From: Streptomyces sp. NBC_00572
GTDB lineage: Bacteria; Actinomycetota; Actinomycetes; Streptomycetales; Streptomycetaceae
DNA length: 64,000 nucleotides
Assembly: GCF_026341815.1 (NCBI RefSeq)
Contig: NZ_JAPENX010000002.1
Location: 620,001 to 684,000 of the forward strand
Direction of reading: 5' to 3'
The notes below the pieces were generated by a model. That model worked only from the letters and a program-made list of their open reading frames with translations, ran no database searches and had not been told where the DNA came from. Positions 1-8,114 of the stretch are shown in pieces (position 1 is the stretch's first letter; each line of letters begins with the position of its first letter). The translations under genes and the position numbers were made by a program.

Positions 1-165
1 GGCCGGAGGCCTTCAAGCTCGCTGCGTTTCGGGCATTCGGCCAGTCCTGGCTGATCTTGGCCGCGTACATGAACTCCGCGAGCAGCGTGCAGCCCTCGCC
101 GTGCGGGCGCCCCGTCGGCGTGCTTGAGCAGGCCCTGCTCTGCCACACGTGGGTCCCCGGCACAG
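1..165 (-). pseudogene. Edge fragment of a frame-broken gene, function unknown
   Basis: The minus strand reads plausibly as protein in two frames. From about 160 down to 115 it gives a stretch ending LLKHADG. After a one-base shift it continues as HGEGCTLLAEFMYAAK and then ISQDWPNARNAASLKA up to the window edge. Neither frame alone is convincing, which suggests a single-base indel near 105-120. I do not recognise the protein. The next two minus-strand pieces in this zone are broken as well, so general decay is likely. A sequencing error is the alternative. Confidence 0.3.
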
Positions 166-325
166 GCTCCCCTGTTCATGGACGCCGTCCGTGTACGCGC
201 TCACCGAGCTCGCCGACCAGCGGTGGCCGGCCCGGGCAACTCCTTTGACTTACCCGACCGGTCGCTCGCCCGTGCCCCGTCTTCTGCTGGGCACGTGGCG
301 GAAGACGGGGCACCGGTGGGTGGGG

Positions 326-910
326 TCAGCGGTGGTGGCGGCCCCAGGACTCGGTGTCGATGATGCAGCCGAGGTCACTCCACCGTCTGCCGGGCCCACC
401 AGCATTCCGCTGGAGCGCGGAAAAAGGGGCGCCGGCCCGGGCCGAAACCGAAGACCATGCGCTCGGACGCTCTCGTGGCGGCCTGGGCACAAGGAAGGGC
501 GGGGCGGGGTCGGGAGCCGCGGCCGGGACCACTCGGCAACCAGCAGTTTTGTGTCCGCCGCTGCTTGCCGGGCGTGGGGTGGGCAGTGCCGTCAGCTCGT
601 CGTACCGGGCGTCGACGCCCCCGTCGCCGGGGTGCCGCTCAATGCTGGCGGCGCCTACCTCGTACCGCTGGTTCCACTCGACGAAGACTACCCACTGCTC
701 TCGCTCCAGCGCGACCAGCTTCTCGTCCGCCGGCCACACGAAGTACTCGTCCGGGGAAACGGAGGAGTCGACGTCGTGGCACTGGAAGTAGTGAGGCACT
801 CCACCCATCCCGACAAGCCCCGCACGAGGACCGTCGCACCAGTCCAACTCGGCGTATACGTGCTCGAACCCGACGGCAGCCAACTGCCGCTCACCCCAGA
901 CCTCAGCCAC
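326..910 (-). CDS. Hypothetical protein with a convincing N-terminus and a doubtful tail
   Basis: The GTG-initiated frame at 910 gives 194 residues. The first ~110 (beginning MAEVWGERQLAAVGFEHVY and rich in W, Y, D and E) look like a real small soluble protein. Beyond about residue 112 the composition turns into the Pro/Arg/Ala/Ser mix typical of a non-coding frame, so the original C-terminus was probably lost through a frameshift around 570-580. I do not recognise the family. The neighbouring minus-strand gene (1013-1280) shows a clear frameshift. The base calls are compatible with a recently inactivated gene, but an intact short protein is not excluded. Confidence 0.4.
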   Translation of the reverse strand: MAEVWGERQLAAVGFEHVYAELDWCDGPRAGLVGMGGVPHYFQCHDVDSSVSPDEYFVWPADEKLVALEREQWVVFVEWNQRYEVGAASIERHPGDGGVDARYDELTALPTPRPASSGGHKTAGCRVVPAAAPDPAPPFLVPRPPRERPSAWSSVSARAGAPFSALQRNAGGPGRRWSDLGCIIDTESWGRHHR

Positions 911-1012
911 CCGGACAGATGCCGTCAGACGCCGTTCACGTACACGATCACGATCTACAGCCGGAGTAAAGCCGCCATGCTCGGCTCTGCTGGGGTTTCG
1001 CCGGGTGGAGCC

Positions 1013-1280
1013 TCATGCTTCGTCGACGGGGAAGATAGAGTCCGCGATCTGCACGAGCTGGTCGTCACTCAGCTGCGTGGGAACCATCCACGGAGGCCGG
1101 TTCCACTCTCGGGTTCTCCACGTGCAACGGCTCGCCCGCCCAGCAGTTCATCCCTCTGGCGGACATCTCCGTCTCCCCGTCGGGCCGGTGCCTCCACGTG
1201 CCCTGGGGCAACACCACGAACGGCACCCGGTTCCAGATCCCCGACTGCAACGGCAGGCCGCCCCAGAAGTGGTCGTTCAT
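1013..1280 (-). pseudogene. Frameshifted small hypothetical gene
   Basis: Starting at the ATG at 1280 the minus strand reads MNDHFWGGLPLQSGIWNR and stays plausible to NPRVE. The frame then runs into a stop at about 1067. A one-base shift near 1097-1102, inside the run ccgg, opens a continuation RPPWMVPTQLSDDQLVQIAD ending PVDEA and a TGA at 1013-1015. Joined, this gives about 88 residues with coherent composition. A GGAGG lies about 14 nt upstream of the ATG, so the true start may be farther upstream (the codons before it are also open). No function is recognised. Confidence 0.45.
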
Positions 1281-1573
1281 GACCCGCGATTGAGCCTCCG
1301 CGTTCACCCGCACCCCCACCCGTACCCCGCCCCGCTCGACCGTGCGGGGTGGGGCAGGGGCGGGCCGGTCTCCTCACGCATATCGGCCCACCATGTCCGG
1401 GGCCACACAGGTATCCCCGAGGTGAGGACAATCGCCTCTACGCGAGACGCCGGGACCCACGAGGATCGGCCAGGACGGCGGCCGACTGTCGGGGCGGTCC
1501 AGATGCCGTGTCCCTTCGGGTGCGCGCCTCGTTCGCATACGTGGGCTTCGGTCGATCGAGTACGAGGTGCCTC

Positions 1574-2887
1574 ATGCGGGTCCGGATGGTTTCGGAGAGT
1601 GAGAACGGGTCCTGTGCGGGGACGGTGGCCCGTACGGGGAGGATGAACGTCCTGGACCGCGCGTTCGCGCTGTTCCCGGACCGCAGCCCCGCGCGAGTGA
1701 CGGTGGTCCACGTCCTGGACTTTCCCGCGGGGTCGTTCGCGCTCGACGACCTGCGCGCACGTGTGGCCGAGCGGGCGCCCGGGCTGGAAGCCCTCAATGT
1801 CGCGGCGGTCGGAGGAGCTCGGTCCTGGACGCGGACCGCGCCGCCCGAGGCCGGGCTGCATGTGGGCGCGGAGCACGTGGACGGCCGGCTCGGCGAGGCG
1901 ACCGACGCGCTGCTGCGCGGGGCTCTGCCCGCCCGTCCGGCCCCCGGCTGGGACCTGCGGATGCTGACGTGTCGGGTCGATCAGGTGCAGCGGGTGTGCT
2001 TCCGCATCGACCATGCCGTCACGGACGGCGTCGGTGCGGCCCACCTGGTGGCGGCGCTTCTGGCGGACGCACCCGTCGTAGGGCCGTACCCCTATCGGCC
2101 GCCCGTGTCGCGACGTACCCCGCGAGCGTGGTTGCGTACGTCGCCGTTCGGAAGGTTTCCCGAGCACGAGACGGTTCCCGCCGGGTGCGACGCGGCGGGG
2201 AGCGGGCTGGCGGCCATGGCGTACGCGGACGTCCCGGACGGCCGCCTGCGGGCGGTGGCTTCGCGGTGGGGAGTGGGCGCCAACGATGTCTACCTCACAG
2301 CGGTGACCGGCGCGCTCGCGGCCTTGCAGCTGCGGCAGGCGGGCCGGGCACAGGACCTGCGGGTGGTGATGCCTATGTCGGTCCGAACGCAGGAGGCACA
2401 GTTCACGCCAGGGAACGCCGCTCTGCCGGCGATGCTGCGGTTGCCGTGCACCGCGACCGGCCCGGGTGCCCGTCTGGAGACCGTGGCCGGGCAGACCCTC
2501 GCCCACAAGGGTTCCGGGCTGCGGGAGGGCGGCTGGAAGACCCTCCTGCGCGTACCTCCCCGACTCCTCCACCGCTCGATGCAGCGCCCCGGTTTCCGCC
2601 TGGCCACCAGCCACATCCACATCAACGGCACCTACCGCGTCCTGGGTGCTCCCCCGCTCGCCGCCAGCATCTTCGGCCTGAACAGCCCCGGCATGCTCGG
2701 CTACTTCTCCCTCACCCGGACCATGACCACCGCCCGCATCACGATCGTCCACGACCAGTCCCATACTGCGGCCGCCGACCTCCCCGAGCTGTGGCTGAAG
2801 GCTCTGGACGAACTCTCCGAGCACATGGAGCCCGTCGGCGCGATGCAGCGGATCGCCCCGCCCGCCCAGTTGCGGGACAGCCCTTAA
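1574..2887 (+). CDS. WS/DGAT-like acyltransferase (condensation-fold)
   Basis: Predicted 437-residue member of the wax ester synthase / diacylglycerol acyltransferase superfamily, which transfers acyl groups from acyl-CoA to alcohol or diacylglycerol acceptors. The catalytic HHxxxDG motif appears as DHAVTDG (residues 146-152), keeping the second His and the Asp-Gly while the first His is Asp. The N-terminus has the usual VLDRAFAL pattern, and the C-terminal part has an LNSPGMLGYFSL block. The start is taken at ATG 1574 because GAGGTG lies 4 nt upstream; an ATG at 1643 is the alternative. The length is close to the usual 450-480. The IS5 element abuts the gene so that its first base completes the TAA stop. 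Without the element the stop would have been TAG at the same place, so the protein is unchanged. The substrate is unknown. Confidence 0.75.
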   Translation: MRVRMVSESENGSCAGTVARTGRMNVLDRAFALFPDRSPARVTVVHVLDFPAGSFALDDLRARVAERAPGLEALNVAAVGGARSWTRTAPPEAGLHVGAEHVDGRLGEATDALLRGALPARPAPGWDLRMLTCRVDQVQRVCFRIDHAVTDGVGAAHLVAALLADAPVVGPYPYRPPVSRRTPRAWLRTSPFGRFPEHETVPAGCDAAGSGLAAMAYADVPDGRLRAVASRWGVGANDVYLTAVTGALAALQLRQAGRAQDLRVVMPMSVRTQEAQFTPGNAALPAMLRLPCTATGPGARLETVAGQTLAHKGSGLREGGWKTLLRVPPRLLHRSMQRPGFRLATSHIHINGTYRVLGAPPLAASIFGLNSPGMLGYFSLTRTMTTARITIVHDQSHTAAADLPELWLKALDELSEHMEPVGAMQRIAPPAQLRDSP

Positions 2888-3757
2888 AGCGTGTTGCAGT
2901 AGGCTGGGATTCGGGCATCTTGCCTGTATGGGTGGGGTGTTGAAGGCTGGGCCGTTGTGGGTGGAGACGTTCACCGGGCTGCGGATGCGGCAGTTCGAGC
3001 GGCTGCTGAAGGTTGTGCGGGAGCGGGGCGGGAACGGTCCCGGTGGTGGGCGGCCGTGGTGTCTGCCGCTGGCGGACCGGGTGCTGTTGGTGGCCGTTTA
3101 CTACCGCACGAACCTCACGATGCGGCAGCTCGCGCCGCTGTTCGGCTGCTCACCGGCGACGGTGTGCCGGGTGATTCAGCGGCTGCGGCCGCTGCTGGCG
3201 ATCGAGCCGGCCGCCCGCCCGGCCGACACGGTGGAGCGGTTGTGGATCGTGGACGGCACCCTCGTTCCGGTCCGTGACCGAAAGGTCGGCGCCTCGTCAC
3301 GCAACTACCGATTCTCGGCGAACGTGCAGGTCATCATCGATGCCGACACCAAGCTGGTGGTGGCCGCGGCCCGCCCGGTGCCCGGCAACACCGCGGACGC
3401 CAGGGCCTGGCGGGACTCCGGCCTCGCTGCTGCCTGCGAGAGCGTGACGGTGCTGGCCGACGGCGCGTACATCAACACCGGACTCGTCGTCCCGCACCGC
3501 AAACGCCCCGGACGGGCCCTCCTGCCGGGGGAGGAGGAGGACAACGCCCAGCACCGACGAGTACGGGCCCGCGTCGAGCACGCCTTCGCCCGCATGAAGC
3601 ACTACAAGATCCTCCGCGACTGCCGTCAGCGCGGCCACGGCCTTCATTACGCGGTCCAGGCCGTCGCCCACATGCACAACCTTGCCCTCGCCGCATGACC
3701 AGACCGGCCACGACCCCGGCCCCGACCTGCCCAGATACAACCTTCTGCAACACGCTT
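2887..3757 (+). mobile_element. Complete IS5-family insertion sequence
   Basis: An 871-bp element bounded by terminal inverted repeats. The left end AAGCGTGTTGCAGTAGGCTG (2887-2906) matches the reverse complement of the right end (3738-3757) at 18 of 20 positions. A TA dinucleotide flanks both ends (2885-2886 and 3758-3759), consistent with the short TA/TNA duplications of IS5 relatives. One intact DDE transposase fills the element. If TA is the duplication, the empty site would read AGCCCTTAGGGCT, a small hairpin at the end of the acyltransferase gene. The intact transposase and near-identical ends suggest recent insertion. Confidence 0.85.
2928..3698 (+). CDS. IS5-family DDE transposase
   Basis: This 256-residue protein catalyses cut-and-paste movement of the surrounding element. 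An N-terminal helix-turn-helix (MRQLAPLFGCSPATVCRVIQ, about residues 65-84) is followed by a DDE_Tnp_4-type catalytic domain. The first Asp is in LWIVDGTLVPV, the second in VLADGAYINT and the Glu in RARVEHAFARMK. All three catalytic residues and the open frame are intact and there is no programmed frameshift, so it is probably active. The ATG at 2928 lies about 40 bp inside the left repeat. The product acts only on its own ends; no passenger gene is present. Confidence 0.9.
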   Translation: MGGVLKAGPLWVETFTGLRMRQFERLLKVVRERGGNGPGGGRPWCLPLADRVLLVAVYYRTNLTMRQLAPLFGCSPATVCRVIQRLRPLLAIEPAARPADTVERLWIVDGTLVPVRDRKVGASSRNYRFSANVQVIIDADTKLVVAAARPVPGNTADARAWRDSGLAAACESVTVLADGAYINTGLVVPHRKRPGRALLPGEEEDNAQHRRVRARVEHAFARMKHYKILRDCRQRGHGLHYAVQAVAHMHNLALAA

Positions 3758-5433
3758 TAGGGCTTGCCGGGAAACAAGTCGTGGCTTCCAGCTTTGGGGC
3801 TCGTTGTTCTGGTATGGGGAGACCGGAGGGGATCGAGGCCGTTCTGGCGGCGAAGTTCCAGGTGTTGTTGCCGCATCTGGACGAGCGTCAGCGTCGGCTG
3901 GCCATAGGGGCGGAAGCACTGTCGCTGGGGCCGGGGTCCGGGAGGCCACGGTCTCGCGTGGGGCGGCTGAACTGGATTCCGGTCAGGCCCCGTTGGGGCG
4001 GGTGCGTCATCCCGGCGGAGGGCGGAAGAGGGCGGCCGAGCTGGACCCTGGGCTGCGGCCGGCACTGCTGGCGCTGGTCGAGCCCGACGCGCGGGGACAG
4101 CATGCCGTCGGGCGGCGCTCAGTAGTGCCCTACGTTCGCCACCGTCGTACTCGGCCCGCACAAGACGCAGCCTCATCACGATGTCTTCGCGGGAGCACTG
4201 AGCCTCCAGCAGATCAGGTTCCATTGCGAACTGACGCTCGGCGAAGTGGAGGACCAAGAGGGAGTGGTAGGTCACAGTCCCGCCGCGCGCGCCGTTCAGG
4301 GCATTCGCAAACTTGCCCGACACGGCGCCGAGAGGGTGGAGGACGGCGTCGACGGCTGCGCGAATGAGCCGCGCATGTTGTTTGATCGCCGCCGCATGCT
4401 CCGGCCCCGCCGAATCCTCGCTACGGGTCAACTCGTCCAGTAGCCGTGCGAGCCTTCTCGGCTCGAACCTGTCGCCTTTGTGGAGGGCTGTGGCGGCAAG
4501 CTGACCGGCAAGCTCCGCAGCTTCGTAGCGCAGGCCGGCTTCCCGGAGCGCCTCCAACTGCCGGCCCCTCAGTACGGACGCATGCCCTCTGAACCCAGCG
4601 TCTTGCAAACGCGAGGCGATTTCGCCGTACTTCTCGGCGGAGCGATCCGGCGCCGACGCTCGCTCGGCTTCCGCTTCGCGCAGGATCGCCCTCACGTCAT
4701 TCGTCTTGAGAGGTCCGATGAGGATGCGATCCGCCTGCTCCTGGCGGTCGAGTGGCGGAGCAGGTACACCCGGGAGGGGAGCCCCGGTACAGAACACTTC
4801 CGCCGTCTCACGAGTCCAGAACCGGGCAACAACGTCAGCCTGATAGCGGAGGAAATCGTTGATCTGTTCAGCACCCCAGAGGTCCAGTTCGAGGTCCTCG
4901 TGTTCCCCCTGGAGAGCAGCCAGTTCGTCGGCCAGCTGGGTGCGCTCAGTGGATGCGGAGGTGGCGATGATCAAATGGCCAGCACCGAACGGTCGTCTTC
5001 CGCCCGTGAACGTCTCCACAGTCTTCCGCAGGTCCCCCGCGGTGAACTCCTGGTAGTCCTTGCACTGGACGACGACGAAGCGACCGTCCGCATCGCGGCC
5101 GGCAAGGTCGATGCCGTGCTGGATCTGTCCCTGCACCCCATACCGGCGAAACTTGATCCCTCGGATGGCGAGGACGCGGCTTGAGACCGCGAGCATCAGC
5201 TTCTCAAAACGGTCCCACCCGATCGCCAGGTCAAGGTCATCGCCAGGTGGCCTGCTACCGGGGCCGCCGGCACTGGGTGGATGGCCGAGATCGGGATCCA
5301 CCGCCACGGGCAGCCAACGATCCACGGTGGTGTCATCGACGACAACCACTGGGGTCGCGTCGGGTGCGAGGGGAGAAATGTCGTGCTCAGCCACGGCCAG
5401 GAGTGTCCCACGCGCCGCGCCGGACCCGCCCAC
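3757..5433 (-). CDS. Mrr-like restriction endonuclease-fold protein, 3' end lost
   Basis: The GTG start at 5433 opens a 558-residue frame, of which only residues 1 to about 435 look native. Residues ~75-150 match a PD-(D/E)xK / Mrr-type nuclease core: WDRFEKLM, then GIDLAGRDADGRFVVVQCKD with the D...QxK catalytic pattern, then GHLIIATSAS. The following ~280 residues are helical and charged (AEAERASAPDRSAEKYGEIA) and resemble repeat-containing sensor regions. Beyond about 4130 the reading continues antisense through the transposase remnant and ends at a TAA formed at the IS5 junction. The family role (cleaving foreign or modified DNA) is inferred. An in-frame GTG at VAEHDISPL is an alternative start. 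Confidence 0.6.
   Translation of the reverse strand: MGGSGAARGTLLAVAEHDISPLAPDATPVVVVDDTTVDRWLPVAVDPDLGHPPSAGGPGSRPPGDDLDLAIGWDRFEKLMLAVSSRVLAIRGIKFRRYGVQGQIQHGIDLAGRDADGRFVVVQCKDYQEFTAGDLRKTVETFTGGRRPFGAGHLIIATSASTERTQLADELAALQGEHEDLELDLWGAEQINDFLRYQADVVARFWTRETAEVFCTGAPLPGVPAPPLDRQEQADRILIGPLKTNDVRAILREAEAERASAPDRSAEKYGEIASRLQDAGFRGHASVLRGRQLEALREAGLRYEAAELAGQLAATALHKGDRFEPRRLARLLDELTRSEDSAGPEHAAAIKQHARLIRAAVDAVLHPLGAVSGKFANALNGARGGTVTYHSLLVLHFAERQFAMEPDLLEAQCSREDIVMRLRLVRAEYDGGERRALLSAARRHAVPARRARPAPAVPAAAQGPARPPSSALRRDDAPAPTGPDRNPVQPPHARPWPPGPRPQRQCFRPYGQPTLTLVQMRQQHLELRRQNGLDPLRSPHTRTTSPKAGSHDLFPGKP
3813..4107 (+). pseudogene. Remnant of an ISAzo13-type transposase gene
   Basis: An N-terminal piece of a transposase of the Rhodopirellula/ISAzo13 kind, broken in two places. 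Frame one, from ATG 3813, reads MGRPEGIEAVLAAKF through PHLDERQRRLAIGAEALSLG. Homologues would continue with a HGGI..VARAAGV segment, but here about ten codons are missing. Frame two resumes at about 3938 with AGVREATVSRGAAELDSG, then GRVRHPGGGRKRAAE and ALLALVEPDARG. The remaining roughly three quarters of the transposase, including the DDE core, is absent. The remnant lies immediately right of the IS5 element and over the 3' end of the minus-strand nuclease gene, which it appears to have truncated. Confidence 0.7.
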
Positions 5434-5729
5434 GGCTCCGCCCTTGCAGACGCTCCGGAATCACGTCCACGGGATCCGACTCATGACGCACCGGTGCACT
5501 ACCGCGGCCTCGCGTCGATAATTGCGCCATGATGCGCATTCGCAAAGAGCATCCTCTGCCACTTCAGCCTGACGCACCATCAGGAAAGTCAGCATTCAGT
5601 CAGCATCCGTACCGCGCCGAACCGTCACCGGGCGCCACGAACCGCCAAGATCAACAATTGGCCTCGCCTGCTCTGACCTGCAAAAACCCTGCTCAGCGAC
5701 TTGGCTGCTAATCTCACTAGGAGGTATCC

Positions 5730-6722
5730 GTGAGGATGCTGATCAACGTTCCCGAGACCGTCGTCGCCGACGCGCTGCGCGGAATGGCCGCCGCTCATCC
5801 CGAGCTCACGGTCGACGTGGAGCGGCGGGTCGTGGTGCGGCGGGATGCGCCCGTGGCGGGGAAGGTCGCGCTGGTGTCCGGGGGTGGGTCCGGGCACGAG
5901 CCGTTGCACGGGGGGTTCGTCGGGCCCGGGATGCTGGCGGCGGCGTGTCCCGGGGAGGTGTTCACCTCCCCGGTGCCCGATCAGATGGTGCGGGCCGCGG
6001 CCGCCGTCGACAGTGGCGCCGGGGTGCTGTTCGTCGTCAAGAACTACACCGGTGACGTACTGAACTTCGAGATGGCGGCCGAACTGGCCGAGGACGAGGG
6101 CATCCAGGTCGCCAAGGTCCTGGTCGACGACGACGTCGCCGTCAAGGACAGCCTGTACACGGCGGGCCGCCGCGGGACCGGCGGCACGCTCTTCGTGGAG
6201 AAGATCGCGGGCGCCGCCGCCGAGGAGGGCGCACCCCTGGAGCGCGTGGAGGCGATCGCCCGCCGGGTCAACGAGCGCTCCCGGTCCTTCGGCGTCGCGC
6301 TGAGCGCGTGCAGCACCCCCGCCAAGGGCAGTCCCACCTTCGATCTTCCGGAGGGCGAGCTGGAGCTGGGCATCGGCATCCACGGCGAACCGGGGCGCGA
6401 GCGGCGGCCGATGATGACCTCCCGGGAGATCGCGGACTTCGCCGTCGACGCCGTCGTCGAGGACCTCCGCCCGTCCGGTCCGGTCATCGCCCTGGTGAAC
6501 GGGATGGGCGCCACCCCGCTCCTGGAGCTGTACGGCTTCAACGCGGAGGTGCAGCGCGTCCTCGGCGAGCGGGGTGTGCCCGTGGCCCGGACCCTCGTCG
6601 GCAACTATGTGACCTCGCTCGACATGGCCGGCTGCTCGGTGACCCTGTGCGAGGTGGACGAGGAGCTCCTTCGCCTCTGGGACGCGCCCGTGCAGACGCC
6701 CGCGCTGCGCTGGGGCCGGTGA
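5730..6722 (+). CDS. dhaK: Dihydroxyacetone kinase, DhaK subunit
   Basis: The substrate-binding subunit of PEP-dependent dihydroxyacetone kinase (330 residues, usual length), which with DhaL and DhaM forms dihydroxyacetone phosphate in the cytoplasm. Family marks are the N-terminal GGGSGHEPLHGGFVG block (His56) and GIGIHGEPG, whose His218 corresponds to the histidine that binds the substrate covalently as a hemiaminal. The GTG at 5730 is preferred because AGGAGG lies 5 nt upstream; an ATG at 5736 is possible. It is first in dhaKLM, 8 bp before dhaL. The ~295 bp upstream, back to the nuclease gene, hold no convincing gene, only a GCCAA-N9-TTGGC inverted repeat at 5644-5662. Confidence 0.93.
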   Translation: MRMLINVPETVVADALRGMAAAHPELTVDVERRVVVRRDAPVAGKVALVSGGGSGHEPLHGGFVGPGMLAAACPGEVFTSPVPDQMVRAAAAVDSGAGVLFVVKNYTGDVLNFEMAAELAEDEGIQVAKVLVDDDVAVKDSLYTAGRRGTGGTLFVEKIAGAAAEEGAPLERVEAIARRVNERSRSFGVALSACSTPAKGSPTFDLPEGELELGIGIHGEPGRERRPMMTSREIADFAVDAVVEDLRPSGPVIALVNGMGATPLLELYGFNAEVQRVLGERGVPVARTLVGNYVTSLDMAGCSVTLCEVDEELLRLWDAPVQTPALRWGR

Positions 6723-6730
6723 GACGAGGG

Positions 6731-7396
6731 ATGGGCGAGGACAGCGAGATGACGGAGACCTCCGGCGCGGACTTCGGCGCGGACTTCCTGGTGCGGTGGC
6801 TGGCCGCTGTGGCCGAGGCCGTCGACCGGGAGGCGGACCGGCTCACCGAGCTGGACTCGGCGATCGGCGACGCCGACCACGGCGCCAACCTCAAGCGCGG
6901 GTTCGCCGCCGTGACCGAGACCCTGGCCAAGGAGCCGCCCGCTACGCCGGGCGCGGTGCTCGTCACCGCCGGCCGGCAGCTGATCTCCACCGTGGGCGGC
7001 GCGTCGGGGCCGCTGTACGGCACGCTGCTGCGCCGTACCGGCAAGACGCTGGGCGACGAGGAGCGCATCACCCGGCTGCAGTTGGCGGAGGCCCTGGGCT
7101 CGGGTGTGGCCGCCGTGTCCCAGCTGGGCGGCGCGCAGGTGGGCGACAAGACGATGCTGGACGCGCTCGTTCCGGCCGTGGAGGGCCTGCGGGACTCGTT
7201 CGGCGCGGCCCGTGACGCCGCCGAGGAGGGCGCCCTCGCGACCGTGCCCCTGCGGGCGCGCAAGGGCAGGGCCAGCTATCTGGGCGAGCGGTCGGTGGGG
7301 CACCAGGATCCGGGGGCCACGTCCTCGGCGCTGCTGTTCGCCGCCCTTGAAGAGACCGCGGGGGCGGGGATCGCGCGTACCGAGGGGGCGTCATGA
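6731..7396 (+). CDS. dhaL: Dihydroxyacetone kinase, DhaL subunit
   Basis: The ADP/ATP-binding subunit (221 residues) that transfers phosphate to dihydroxyacetone held by DhaK. The signature ELDSAIGDADHGANLKRGF (about residues 40-58) carries the Asp residues that coordinate Mg and nucleotide. Downstream VGGASGPLYGT and GDKTMLDALVPA are typical family blocks. The start is ATG 6731 (GAGGG immediately upstream) or ATG 6749 (GAGG about 10 nt upstream); both give complete domains. The stop overlaps the dhaM start in an ATGA, so the two are translationally coupled. Confidence 0.93.
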   Translation: MGEDSEMTETSGADFGADFLVRWLAAVAEAVDREADRLTELDSAIGDADHGANLKRGFAAVTETLAKEPPATPGAVLVTAGRQLISTVGGASGPLYGTLLRRTGKTLGDEERITRLQLAEALGSGVAAVSQLGGAQVGDKTMLDALVPAVEGLRDSFGAARDAAEEGALATVPLRARKGRASYLGERSVGHQDPGATSSALLFAALEETAGAGIARTEGAS

Positions 7397-7812
7397 GTGG
7401 CGGGACCGGCGCGGGTCCGGTCGGCATCGTGCTCGTCTCGCACAGCGCCGCCGTCGCTGCGGCGGTGGCCGAGCTGGCCCGTGGGCTGGCCGGCGGCGGT
7501 GACCTGGCGCCGGTCCTCCCGGCCGGCGGGACGCCGGACGGTGGCCTGGGGACGAGCTCCGAGCTGATCGCGGAGGCGGCGAAGGGCGTCGACCGGGGCG
7601 CCGGAGTGGCGATCCTGGTCGATCTGGGGAGCGCGGTGCTCACGGTGAAGGCGCTCGTCGCCGAGGGCGACGAACTGCCCGAGGGCGCGCGCCTGGTGGA
7701 CGCGCCGTTCGTCGAGGGCGCGGTCGCCGCGCTGGTCACGGCGAGCGCGGGCGGGGACCTCGACGCGGTCGCGGCGGCGGCCTCGGAGGCGTACGCCTAT
7801 CGCAAGGAGTGA
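7393..7812 (+). CDS. dhaM: PTS-dependent dihydroxyacetone kinase phosphodonor DhaM (EIIA domain)
   Basis: The 139-residue EIIA-like domain that carries phosphate from HPr of the phosphotransferase system to ADP bound on DhaL. The active-site His17 sits in GIVLVSHSAAVA. DLGSAVLTVKAL and a C-terminal VEGAVAALVTASAGG block match the family. Unlike the E. coli three-domain DhaM (EIIA-HPr-EI) only the EIIA module is present, so HPr and enzyme I must be supplied elsewhere. It overlaps dhaL by 4 nt. It ends about 70 bp before the cobalamin riboswitch of the next operon. Confidence 0.92.
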   Translation: MSGGTGAGPVGIVLVSHSAAVAAAVAELARGLAGGGDLAPVLPAGGTPDGGLGTSSELIAEAAKGVDRGAGVAILVDLGSAVLTVKALVAEGDELPEGARLVDAPFVEGAVAALVTASAGGDLDAVAAAASEAYAYRKE

Positions 7813-7881
7813 CTGCGCGCAGTGAGCGAGGGGCCGCACCGGGTGGCGACCGTGTTGTGATGTACCTGGTCAACGCACTAA

Positions 7882-8070
7882 TGTCGCAGGGCCTTGGTGT
7901 ACGGGAAACCGGTGCAGTACCGGTGCGGCCCTCGCCACTGTGATCGGGAGGTCCGGCTCCACCCCCGCGGGAATCACCCGCGGGGAAGCCACTGGACCAC
8001 GACGGCGAATCGTCGTGGTGTGGGAAGGCGGAGTCGGGCCGGCATGACCGTCAGCCAGGAGACCGGCCAG
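7882..8070 (+). promoter_or_regulatory. Cobalamin (adenosylcobalamin) riboswitch
   Basis: A class-I B12 aptamer in the 5' leader of cbiMNQO. In order: the GGGAAACCGGTG core (about 7903), GCCACTGTGATCGGGAGG (about 7934), a hairpin CCCCGCGGG...CCCGCGGGG, GCCACTGGAC, a hairpin CCACGACG...CGTCGTGG, GGGAAGGCGGAGTC, and the B12 box AGCCAGGAGACCGGCC at 8053-8068. Cobalamin binding normally represses the downstream genes. The first codon of cbiM is about 45 nt after the box, leaving room for a translational or termination switch. The boundaries are approximate. Confidence 0.93.
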
Positions 8071-8114
8071 GGTGCGTTGTCCATCCACGAGGTGCTGGAG
8101 AGGGTCTCCCAACC

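Noticed and set aside
149..1282. Plus-strand open frame of 377 codons
   Set aside because: The translation is compositionally random (Pro/Arg/Gly/Thr) with no recognisable blocks. The minus-strand pieces look more like protein.
5644..5662. GCCAA-N9-TTGGC as a dha operator
   Set aside because: Short arms and no supporting promoter elements or regulator nearby. Noted only in the dhaK entry.
5529..5711. 60-codon open frame upstream of dhaK
   Set aside because: No ribosome-binding site, poor third-position GC bias and no recognisable motif. Treated as intergenic.
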